Source of the DNA: a candidate division BRC1 bacterium HGW-BRC1-1
Lineage (GTDB): Bacteria > Sumerlaeota > Sumerlaeia > Sumerlaeales > Sumerlaeaceae
Assembly (NCBI GenBank): GCA_002842095.1
Contig: PHCB01000018.1
Span: 1 to 48,801 of the forward strand
Length of the DNA: 48,801 bases
Direction: 5' to 3'
This document shows, piece after piece, positions 42,220 through 48,801 of this stretch. Every line of letters starts with the position of its first letter. Position 1 is the first letter of the stretch. A program made the position numbers and the translations under genes. Under the pieces are notes generated by a model that saw only the letters and a program-made list of their open reading frames with translations, did not search any database and was not told the DNA's origin.

Positions 42220-43347
42220 TCAATTACCCGAGAGGATCTTTTTCATCATGGGCAGATAAGCCTCGGCCATGCGCACGAAGCCGAGGTCGGTGGGATGGAC
42301 GCCGTCCACCGTGCCGTTTTCTTTGTCACCCTCGCGGCCACCTTCGCCCAGCAATTGGTAGTCGCCGCCGGGCAGCAGCCACAGCTTTTTCACTTCGGCT
42401 TTTTTCAGGTTTTCAAAGGCTGTTCTCAAAGCTTCGTTCTGGGGCATTTCGCGCCCGTACAGCGGGTTCTCCACGAGGAGGATCGGTGCCTCGGGATGCT
42501 TTGCGCGGATCATGTTCACCATTGGCTCGATGCGCGTCTGCACCTGCTCGGTGTTCATGTTGGGCAGCGACTCGATGACAAAGGCCCGCGCGTCGATTTC
42601 CGCAACCAGCGCGGCCACTTCCGGCTCGCCCTTGCCACTGCCGCTGAATCCGAGGTTGATGACTTCATTATTCAACCAGCGGCCGAGGATGGCCACGTGG
42701 CACATGCCCGTGCGGCTGGCGCACCCGCCCTGCGTCATGCTCGTGCCATAAAAGACAATGGGTTTTTCCTTGCGGGCCGGCGCCGCGGCAACGGTGGCCG
42801 TGGTATCAATGCCGATTTTCAACGAGGTGATATTATGATAAAGTGGTAGATAAAGCATGTACTCCGAGGACTCATCGGGACGCTTTGATACAAGCGTTTG
42901 TGACGTGGCAGACCCGACGGGGCGGCCCGTCCCAAGGTATTTCCATCCCTTTTCACCCTTGGTGTACAAATCCAACCCCGAGACGCCAGTGGGAGCCATG
43001 TGGTTCATGGAGAACTGGCCGCCATTGTCCCAGGCGGCAGAAATCTGACTTGAATTCGTGACGAAACGCACGGCCAGACCGGTAGTGTTGCGGCTGAGGT
43101 GCCACACCGCGGGCGGAACATCCGCCTTGGCGCGATCGGGCAGCCGGGCATAGCTGGTCTCCATGTCGTTGAAGGTCGTTCCCTCCAACCCAATTGCGCG
43201 GGCATCGAACCACGCAAGGTTGCTGCCCTGCATTTTTTCTGCGGCTTCGGGTTTCAGCCCGTCGGGATTTCCCGGCATAGCCGCTTGCGCGACGGTCAGC
43301 CCCACAGCAAGAGTGGCGGTAATCGTAATGGCAGTGATGAATCTCAT
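42220..43347 (-). CDS. Secreted SGNH hydrolase with GxDLY domain
   Basis: A 375-residue exported esterase with signal peptide MRFITAITITATLAVGLTVA. An N-terminal beta domain contains GVSGLDLYTKGEKGW, the GxDLY signature, and the C-terminal SGNH domain has FYGTSMTQGGCASRTGM (Ser), NEVINLGFSGSGKGEP (Gly) and DGVHPTDLGFVRMAEAY (Asp and His). The Asn block is represented by VIESLPNMN. Homologous arrangements occur in acetylxylan-esterase-like and rhamnogalacturonan-type enzymes; the substrate here is not known. The ATG at 43347 is preceded by GGAGG 11 bases upstream. Divergent from deoC. Confidence 0.9.
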   Translation of the reverse strand: MRFITAITITATLAVGLTVAQAAMPGNPDGLKPEAAEKMQGSNLAWFDARAIGLEGTTFNDMETSYARLPDRAKADVPPAVWHLSRNTTGLAVRFVTNSSQISAAWDNGGQFSMNHMAPTGVSGLDLYTKGEKGWKYLGTGRPVGSATSQTLVSKRPDESSEYMLYLPLYHNITSLKIGIDTTATVAAAPARKEKPIVFYGTSMTQGGCASRTGMCHVAILGRWLNNEVINLGFSGSGKGEPEVAALVAEIDARAFVIESLPNMNTEQVQTRIEPMVNMIRAKHPEAPILLVENPLYGREMPQNEALRTAFENLKKAEVKKLWLLPGGDYQLLGEGGREGDKENGTVDGVHPTDLGFVRMAEAYLPMMKKILSGN

Positions 43348-43523
43348 GGGTGGTCGTGCCTCCGGAAGAGAATGTTTGTTTGGATGGAACGTGTTGCTTT
43401 CAATAACATCCTGCCCTGCGTGATGCTGCATTCAAGCATTTCCTCGCGGCATGCTGCAGGCACGAAAAAACCATCAGCTTCGTCTTGACCAGAGCGCATC
43501 GTGTGGTCATGAAATCAGGCCTT

Positions 43524-44405
43524 ATGGATAACCTGCGTCCCGACCAGATTGAGCAAATTGTTCGCGCGGTAGTGGAACGCGTAAGTGCCTCCATGGCGCA
43601 GGGGGCTTCCGCTCCCGCAGCGCTGGCGCAACCCACCCCGCCCAGCGTGAAAGACGAAAACACCGCCACGGGGAAACGTCTGGTGGAAACCGGCGCGGCC
43701 CGCATGGGCATCACCGACGCCCAGGCGCTGCATTGCGATAGTCTGGCGCCGTACATCGACCACACGTTGCTGAAACCCAACGCCACCGAGGACGACATCG
43801 CCAAGCTTTGCAGCGAAGCGCGCCAATATAATTTTGCGTCCGTGTGCATCAACACCTCCTACGTGGAGCAGTGCGCGCGTTTGCTGGGGGGAAGCCCGGT
43901 GAAAGTTTGCACGGTGGTGGGTTTCCCTCTGGGGGCCATGAGCAGCGCCGCCAAGGCGTTTGAAACACGCGACGCCGTGAGCCACGGTGCCGAGGAAATC
44001 GATATGGTGATTAACGTCGGCAAGCTACAGTCGGGCAACTATGCCTACGTGCTCGACGACATTCGTTCGGTGGTGGAAGCTGCCGCCGGGCGCACCACGA
44101 AAGTAATCATCGAGACCGGACTTCTGGAAGACAACCAGAAGGTGGCAGCCTGCGTGTTAGCCAAGGCCGCCGGTGCAGATTTCGTGAAGACGTCCACAGG
44201 TTTCAGCGGCGGCGGCGCGACCGAGGAAGACATCGCCCTGATGCGAGCCGTGGTTGGCGGCGAGATGGGTGTGAAAGCGTCGGGCGGGATCCGCGACTGC
44301 GCGGGCGCACGCAACATGATCGCGCAGGGAGCGACGCGCATCGGTGCCAGCGCCAGCGTGAACATCCTGAAGGGCGACGAAGCACGCGGCAAAGCCGGGT
44401 ACTGA
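43524..44405 (+). CDS. deoC: Deoxyribose-phosphate aldolase with N-terminal encapsulation-peptide-like tail
   Basis: Cleaves 2-deoxyribose-5-phosphate to glyceraldehyde-3-phosphate and acetaldehyde. The TIM-barrel part begins near residue 72 with [20 protein letters not shown] and continues with [63 protein letters not shown] (the Lys is the Schiff-base residue) and [13 protein letters not shown]. In front lies an extension of about 70 residues: an amphipathic helix [20 protein letters not shown], then an Ala/Pro-rich linker. This matches the pattern of microcompartment encapsulation peptides. The start could instead be the ATG at 43509, but 43524 places the helix at the very N-terminus. No shell protein is present nearby. 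It is divergent from the SGNH gene. Confidence 0.93.
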   Translation: MDNLRPDQIEQIVRAVVERVSASMAQGASAPAALAQPTPPSVKDENTATGKRLVETGAARMGITDAQALHCDSLAPYIDHTLLKPNATEDDIAKLCSEARQYNFASVCINTSYVEQCARLLGGSPVKVCTVVGFPLGAMSSAAKAFETRDAVSHGAEEIDMVINVGKLQSGNYAYVLDDIRSVVEAAAGRTTKVIIETGLLEDNQKVAACVLAKAAGADFVKTSTGFSGGGATEEDIALMRAVVGGEMGVKASGGIRDCAGARNMIAQGATRIGASASVNILKGDEARGKAGY

Positions 44406-44419
44406 CAGCAGCTTTTCCC

Positions 44420-47083
44420 TCACGGTTCTCGGCGCAGATAATCCAAAACGACCTGTTTCAACCGAAACCCACCATCGCCCTGGCGGTAAAATGTAACGGC
44501 GACATCCTGTGTTTCCGCTGTAATTACGAATCTCCCGGAAAGTTCTCCCTGAATTGCCTGATCCAGCGTCATCGGAATGTTTTCAATTTTCGGACCAGAC
44601 ATGAAAAGAGGATTGGTCCAACTTTCTCTAATTTCCAATGTCAGCGTGGTCTCATCATCAGGCAACAATGCCCCCCCGGTCCTGTCGCCATCCAATTGAA
44701 GCACCACCCTGTAGACCCCCCGGGGTAAACGAGAAAACTTCCCGGTCAGCAATGAGCGGTTGCCATCAGCGGCAGAAAATCGCAACGCCGCCCCTTCCGC
44801 CACTCTGGGGCGATGATCCGTTATAAAGGGTTTTGCCGAAGGCGCCAGTATAAGCGTCGCCTGCGCGGGGTCCGGATTCTCCCCACCGCTTGCAACAGCC
44901 CCATTGTCTTGAATCCGTTTAAGCGCCTTCTTCAAACGACGATTATCATAACGTTCAAGCCAACCGAACCGTGCGGCCTCCCGCGAAAAATTATGTGTAG
45001 CCGTGACGCCGAAATTAAGAGATTGGGTGAGAGGAGCGAACCATGCCAGCAGCGCAATAACCAAACATGCCGCGGCTGCAACGGCGTTCGTGGTCCTGCG
45101 CCGACTCGTCCACCATGCTGTGCCCGCCAACGTGGCAAGCACAAGCCCGGCATGGACGAGCGGGAAACCGTTTACGGAGCCCGTATTGCGATAGAGCAGA
45201 TGGGGGAACAATTCGCGGGGTGAGAATGCGCTGAAAACCAAATCCATAATTGGCCGCGCGTATTGTCCGCCGTTATGGTAGGCGCTCACCGGATCGCGCA
45301 CAAACTGCAACGCTGCAGCAAGGGGCAGAACCAACAGCAGCGCCGTTGCGAAATGCCGTCCGCGCCGGCTTGCGAATGCCGCCGCCAGCAGCGGAGCACA
45401 CCCAACCAACAGTGGCGAAAAGTAGCGAACGGCTGTGACACCACCATCGTTCCATGTGGAGGAAAACGAGGTAATCAAAACGAGCGGGGCCGCCAATGTC
45501 AGCGAGACAATCACCAATCGACGAGCGGATGTTTTGGTTACAGCGCGTCGGCGCAACGCCCGCCACCCGGCAGGAAGCAGAAGAAGCCACGGCGCGAAAA
45601 GGAGCATACCGTTCTCGCCGTCGACCCACATGCCCAGCACCCCGGTGAGATCGCTCTGAGGATTGTTTTGTTTCCAGATCACATCGCCAAAGATTGGCAG
45701 TTGCACAGCGATAAACACGACCGCCCCGAGGGTAATCGCGGTACACGCGCGCAGAAGCTGTCGCCGATCAAGCCCGCCCCACGCCAACACAAACCCTGCC
45801 AGCGCCAGAGAGAGAAGCGCATAGCGCGGATGAAACCAGGGCAGCACCAGGCAAACCATGACGATCGCAGCGAGACTCTTATCGGACAAGGTGCAACTCG
45901 CTGATTCCCGCTCATCCCCGCGCAACGCAGGCGCCAGGGCGCATAGTGCCACCAATGTTAAAAGCGCCGCGAACGGTTCCGGATAAACCTGATAGCTCGT
46001 CCCCAGCCACGGAAATGAAATGGCAAACACGGCCGCAGTGGCCAACGCAGCGCCCGGGGCACGAGTGATGCGGAACGAAAAACAACCGACCAAAAGTATC
46101 GTCGCCCCGAACACCATGAGCATAAACCCATGCAAAGCATCGGGCATGTTCCCCGTAATGCGCCCCACAGCGTAAGCAGGCAAAATAGCCAGCGACGGCC
46201 CCAGAAAATGCAGCGGCGCGGAAGATCCATCGGAGCGGTTGAAGCGATGCTGCCGAATGGCACGATCAATATTGAGCGCCTTGTTGAAACGGTCTGCATC
46301 ATGCTCGGAGGGATGAAGCGATCCGTTACGCACAAGGCTGTCAGTAGTGTGCAAATAGCTTGGTTCATCGCCGGTGAAAGGGTGCGTGCTCGTACTCATG
46401 ATGACGCAGGCCGCAAACGCGAACACGACCAACAACATCCCCGCAGCACCACGCGAGAACCGCGGCAGACGTGTGATAATCCGATCAACCTGCAACCCCT
46501 GCCACAAAGCCGCCCCCACCGCAATGCGACCCGTCACCAGCACCAACATAGACGCCCAAGCTGCGGTGGAAGGATGCGGTAGAACCTGGAGAAGCAGCGC
46601 GGGTATTATTCCCAGCACAACAAAGATCAAAGCAGGGGGCAGGAAGAATGGGAGGATTGAGACAGGAGGGAGGACATTCCTGTCCCCCTGATCCATCGCA
46701 AGGCAAGGACTTGGGGGACAGGAATGTCCCCCCTCCTGTAAAACACACATCACTCGAGTACCCCCGCCAAACCGACGCGACAAAAAAGCCAACCCCGCAA
46801 GAGCGATGGTAACAAATGCACCACCAACCAATATCTCTCCCGCCCAACCAAGCCGCCCCGGAAGCATAACCCACCGCCAAGAAGCGCCGGCATCAACACT
46901 CATCACATGAGCCGAAAGCACCCCCCGTTCGGCGGCAAGCCAGACGCCGAAAGCGCACGCCAGAAAAGTCCACTTCAAAAAGGTGAACACCCGCCGAAAC
47001 TCCGGGCTTAGGTGTGTAAGGGCTTTTCGATTACGGAGCACAAGTTGTCTGGTCATAGATGAATGATTCGAGGGATTGACCAT
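44420..47083 (-). CDS. GT-C-type membrane glycosyltransferase (PMT/ArnT-like) with in-frame repeat
   Basis: A polytopic membrane protein of about 887 residues. Numerous hydrophobic helices alternate with loops; the first large periplasmic loop carries TGDEPSYLHTTDSLVRNG, the DE motif of GT-C transferases. YPEPFAALLTL and QNNPQSDLTGVLGMW lie in later loops. The C-terminal 220 residues are soluble and beta-rich (LRFSAADGNRSLLTGKF, VVLQLDGDRTG, RFVITAETQDVAV). It should move sugars from a lipid carrier to an acceptor outside the membrane. Codons for about residues 115-145 come from a 28-bp inverted repeat (46661-46740) that appears in frame. The start is uncertain: ATG 47083 or 47056, with frame open to 47173. 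It is convergent with deoC and its 5' end faces the divergent response-regulator gene. Confidence 0.85.
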   Translation of the reverse strand: MVNPSNHSSMTRQLVLRNRKALTHLSPEFRRVFTFLKWTFLACAFGVWLAAERGVLSAHVMSVDAGASWRWVMLPGRLGWAGEILVGGAFVTIALAGLAFLSRRFGGGTRVMCVLQEGGHSCPPSPCLAMDQGDRNVLPPVSILPFFLPPALIFVVLGIIPALLLQVLPHPSTAAWASMLVLVTGRIAVGAALWQGLQVDRIITRLPRFSRGAAGMLLVVFAFAACVIMSTSTHPFTGDEPSYLHTTDSLVRNGSLHPSEHDADRFNKALNIDRAIRQHRFNRSDGSSAPLHFLGPSLAILPAYAVGRITGNMPDALHGFMLMVFGATILLVGCFSFRITRAPGAALATAAVFAISFPWLGTSYQVYPEPFAALLTLVALCALAPALRGDERESASCTLSDKSLAAIVMVCLVLPWFHPRYALLSLALAGFVLAWGGLDRRQLLRACTAITLGAVVFIAVQLPIFGDVIWKQNNPQSDLTGVLGMWVDGENGMLLFAPWLLLLPAGWRALRRRAVTKTSARRLVIVSLTLAAPLVLITSFSSTWNDGGVTAVRYFSPLLVGCAPLLAAAFASRRGRHFATALLLVLPLAAALQFVRDPVSAYHNGGQYARPIMDLVFSAFSPRELFPHLLYRNTGSVNGFPLVHAGLVLATLAGTAWWTSRRRTTNAVAAAACLVIALLAWFAPLTQSLNFGVTATHNFSREAARFGWLERYDNRRLKKALKRIQDNGAVASGGENPDPAQATLILAPSAKPFITDHRPRVAEGAALRFSAADGNRSLLTGKFSRLPRGVYRVVLQLDGDRTGGALLPDDETTLTLEIRESWTNPLFMSGPKIENIPMTLDQAIQGELSGRFVITAETQDVAVTFYRQGDGGFRLKQVVLDYLRREP
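46661..46740. repeat. 28-bp inverted repeat inside the GT-C gene
   Basis: The left arm at 46661-46688 (GACAGGAGGGAGGACATTCC and CTGTCCCCC continuing) and the right arm at 46713-46740 (GGGGGACAGGAATGTCCCCC then CTCCTGTA) pair with two mismatches around a 24-base spacer. It is translated as part of the glycosyltransferase (LQEGGHSCPPS and CLAMDQGDRN). Similar palindromes occur between genes in this window, so it is probably a dispersed element that landed in frame. Confidence 0.85.
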
Positions 47084-47210
47084 CCCTTTTCCAGATTTTG
47101 TCAACAAGCGTAAATTCCCAGCATCGCGCTTGCTCTGTGCTTGACGGATGAGTACTCTCATGCAAACTTGCACTTCTTAAACTATTCTCCGTCGAGGAAA
47201 GCACCCCCCT

Positions 47211-48314
47211 ATGCAGAAGCGTCGTATTTTGATTGTGGATGATGAAGAGGATATTCGCAGCCTTATCCGGTCGGCTCTCACCACGAATTACGATGTGGTG
47301 GAGGCGCAGGACGGGTTGGATGCTCTTTCTAAGTTGGATTTGGTTGAGCCGGATTTTGTGATTCTCGATGTGATGATGCCGCTGATGGACGGGGTGGAGG
47401 CGTGCAACGCTATCCGACGCCATCCGCGTTACCAGGACATTTCGGTCATGTTTCTGTCGGCGCTGAAATCCAAGGAAGACCTGAAGCGCGGCTATGGGGC
47501 GGGGGCGAATTTGTATCTCACGAAGCCCTTCGAGCCGGCGCGTCTGGTGCGCAATGTAGATTTGTTTTTCGAGACGGACCCGCCGCCCCTGCAGCGCAAG
47601 CGTTACACGGTGGACGAGATCCGACTGATGGAAGAGCAGGGCCCGCAGGCGGTTGCGGCGGCTCAGGCGGGCACAACCAAACAGGTCACCGTTACCCGCT
47701 CTCTCCCAGCGGCGACAACCCCAACCAAGGCTGTTCCGGCTGCGGCATCTGCCCCCACTCGTGCGCCCGCACCTGCTCCGGTCGCCGCTCCAGCTCCGCA
47801 ATTCAAAACCCGCGTGCTGGCCATCGACGACGATCCCGATATACTCACCATCATCCGTGGTTATCTGGGCAACGACTACGAATTTGTGATGGCTTCAAAC
47901 GGCCTTGAAGCGGTGGAGCGCATCACAAGCCTTCAGCCCGACATAATTCTGCTCGACGCCATGTTGCCCAAAATGAGCGGCTATCAGCTCTGCCAGTCGC
48001 TGCGGCGCAATGCGCGGTACGCCGGCACGCCGATCCTTTTCATTTCCGCAAAATGCCAGCCTCGCGACCGCGAATACGCTATGCGGGTGGGAGCAAGCGA
48101 TTTTCTCGCAAAGCCGTTTACGCCGGAAGAGCTTCATGCGCATTTGAAAAAAATGAAGCGCCTGCCGGGATTTGCGGTTCACGTAAAAACGCTTTCCATT
48201 GAGCAGATCGACGATTTGGAAAAGATGCGTCACAGTGAGCAGGAGGCTCGCGAAAAAGCGTCGCAGCCCGTTGAGGAAACGGAACTCAACAAGTTCATCC
48301 GAGAAAACCGCTGA
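47211..48314 (+). CDS. Response regulator with two receiver domains
   Basis: A 367-residue protein with two CheY-like receiver domains. The first (about residues 5-120) has LIVDDEEDIR, the phospho-acceptor Asp in VILDVMMPLMDG and the Lys in YLTKPFEPARL; the second (about 200-318) has AIDDDPDILTII, LLDAMLPKMSG and DFLAKPFTPEELHAH. A linker of about 60 residues is rich in Ala, Pro and Thr. The C-terminus is a short charged helix (DDLEKMRHSEQEAREKAS), with no DNA-binding or enzymatic output domain. Phosphate relay or protein-partner output is inferred. It is divergent from the GT-C gene; the PAS kinase at 7.4 kb is a possible but untested partner. It is followed by the repeat array. Confidence 0.92.
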   Translation: MQKRRILIVDDEEDIRSLIRSALTTNYDVVEAQDGLDALSKLDLVEPDFVILDVMMPLMDGVEACNAIRRHPRYQDISVMFLSALKSKEDLKRGYGAGANLYLTKPFEPARLVRNVDLFFETDPPPLQRKRYTVDEIRLMEEQGPQAVAAAQAGTTKQVTVTRSLPAATTPTKAVPAAASAPTRAPAPAPVAAPAPQFKTRVLAIDDDPDILTIIRGYLGNDYEFVMASNGLEAVERITSLQPDIILLDAMLPKMSGYQLCQSLRRNARYAGTPILFISAKCQPRDREYAMRVGASDFLAKPFTPEELHAHLKKMKRLPGFAVHVKTLSIEQIDDLEKMRHSEQEAREKASQPVEETELNKFIRENR

Positions 48315-48400
48315 CGGACTGAACCCTCCGGGGGAATGTTGTATGGGCTTGGGTAGGTGGTTGAGAAGAATATCCAACATTTCTCTGGCTGCCACTTCTC

Positions 48401-48472
48401 TGACTGCGACCCCTTCCGGGGTCGGAACTATTTCGGCCGGGTTCCGGTGGTATCGCTTCGCTCAACCACCGG
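48401..48472. repeat. Two hairpins (CGACCCC and CCGGTGGT type)
   Basis: CGACCCC at 48407-48413 pairs with GGGGTCG at 48418-48424 around TTCC. CCGGTGGT at 48444-48451 pairs with ACCACCGG at 48465-48472; the loop is ATCGCTTCGCTCA. The second matches the hairpin at 13075-13103 in reverse complement. A TCCGGGGTCG...AAC stretch before the hairpin is shared with 12970-12982, where the loop is in the opposite orientation. Confidence 0.85.
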
Positions 48473-48485
48473 CTAATGGCTCATA

Positions 48486-48801
48486 TCCCTCCGGGATAAG
48501 GATTCACCATGGGACACTTTCTGCCTGGCGGCCATCCTTAAGCCTGGAAGGATCCAACCATTAAAGGAACAGTACATCCTTTAGCCCGGACAGTCATAAC
48601 CATCGGGCAAACGGCCCATCCTTAAACCCAGAAGGTTCAAAGCCACTGTAGGAACGTCCCATCCTTGAACCCTTCGGGATAAGGGTCCCCATGGGACACT
48701 CTCCACCTGGCTGCCATCCTTAAGCCCGGAAGGGTCCAGCCATTAAAGGAACGGTACATCCTTTAACCCGGACAGTCCGCACCATCGGGCAAACGACCCA
48801 T
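48486..48801. repeat. ~42-bp periodic repeat array with higher-order ~183-bp unit, cut by window edge
   Basis: CATCCTTxAxCC-type unit starts are at 48533, 48575, 48617, 48660, 48715, 48757 and 48799, spaced 42, 42, 43, 55, 42 and 42 bases. A longer unit (48493 to 48619) recurs at 48676 to 48801, offset by 182-183 bases; it includes GGGATAAGG, CCATGGGACACT, CATTAAAGGAAC and CCATCGGGCAAACG. No ORF is credible here. The array continues past the window edge. Confidence 0.85.

Noticed and set aside
48486-48801. CRISPR array at the right edge
   Set aside because: The ~42-bp units are similar along their whole length rather than being constant repeats with unique spacers, and no cas genes are nearby.

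Overview
The window is a 48.8 kb chromosomal segment of a GC-rich, Gram-negative (diderm) bacterium, judged from many Sec signal peptides, several lipobox cysteines, a GluTR/siroheme route and a Wzz-like envelope protein. No single gene names the phylum. Two exosortase-associated TIGR04073-type proteins, golvesin/xanthan-lyase-type secreted modules, an OpcA protein and dense palindromic intergenic repeats fit an uncultured PVC-type or Sumerlaeota/Hydrogenedentes-like lineage; that placement is inference. No tRNA, rRNA, CRISPR array, transposase or phage gene was recognised.

Layout. 1-7.3 kb: the 5' part of smc (cut by the window edge), an HtrA-like protease, a DUF6498 membrane protein, and a two-gene secreted operon (beta-propeller-like protein, then NlpC/P60 peptidase fused to a xanthan-lyase-like module). 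7.4-14 kb: a PAS histidine kinase with a cysteine cluster, uvrA, a DUF819 membrane protein, a hairpin-rich repeat island and a glutaminyl cyclotransferase lipoprotein. 14.1-18.5 kb: zwf-opcA-pgl (oxidative pentose phosphate entry), rbfA and an HU/IHF gene closed by a strong terminator. 18.6-25.8 kb: a Fur-family regulator, a Wzz-like protein, rpmF-plsX and secA. 25.9-31 kb: a TPR protein with a PD40 propeller protein, and a cell-wall amidase with a golvesin-type domain. 31-34.6 kb: an anti-sigma/ECF sigma pair divergent from a solitary tsf. 34.6-38.3 kb: mobile-looking palindromes, two tandem TIGR04073-like proteins, a ZnuA-type zinc-binding lipoprotein and two thioredoxin-like lipoproteins. 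38.4-43.4 kb: a five-gene same-strand run (SGNH esterase, siroheme dehydrogenase, hemA, GDSL esterase, GT4 glycosyltransferase). 43.5-48.8 kb: deoC with an N-terminal tail like a microcompartment encapsulation peptide, a GT-C glycosyltransferase carrying an in-frame palindromic repeat, a double-receiver response regulator and a long repeat array.

Most genes are housekeeping or envelope genes. The least explained material lies in (i) the DeoC tail, which predicts a bacterial microcompartment elsewhere in the genome; (ii) several repeat families: 9-nt tandem repeats just 3' of minus-strand genes, hairpins with compensatory changes, a hairpin family whose loop is inverted between copies, and a ~42-bp periodic array at the right edge; (iii) the Cys-rich PAS kinase; and (iv) the truncated glutamyl-tRNA reductase. 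Antisense ORFs of up to 762 codons over secA, zwf, opcA, plsX and smc are GC-codon shadows.
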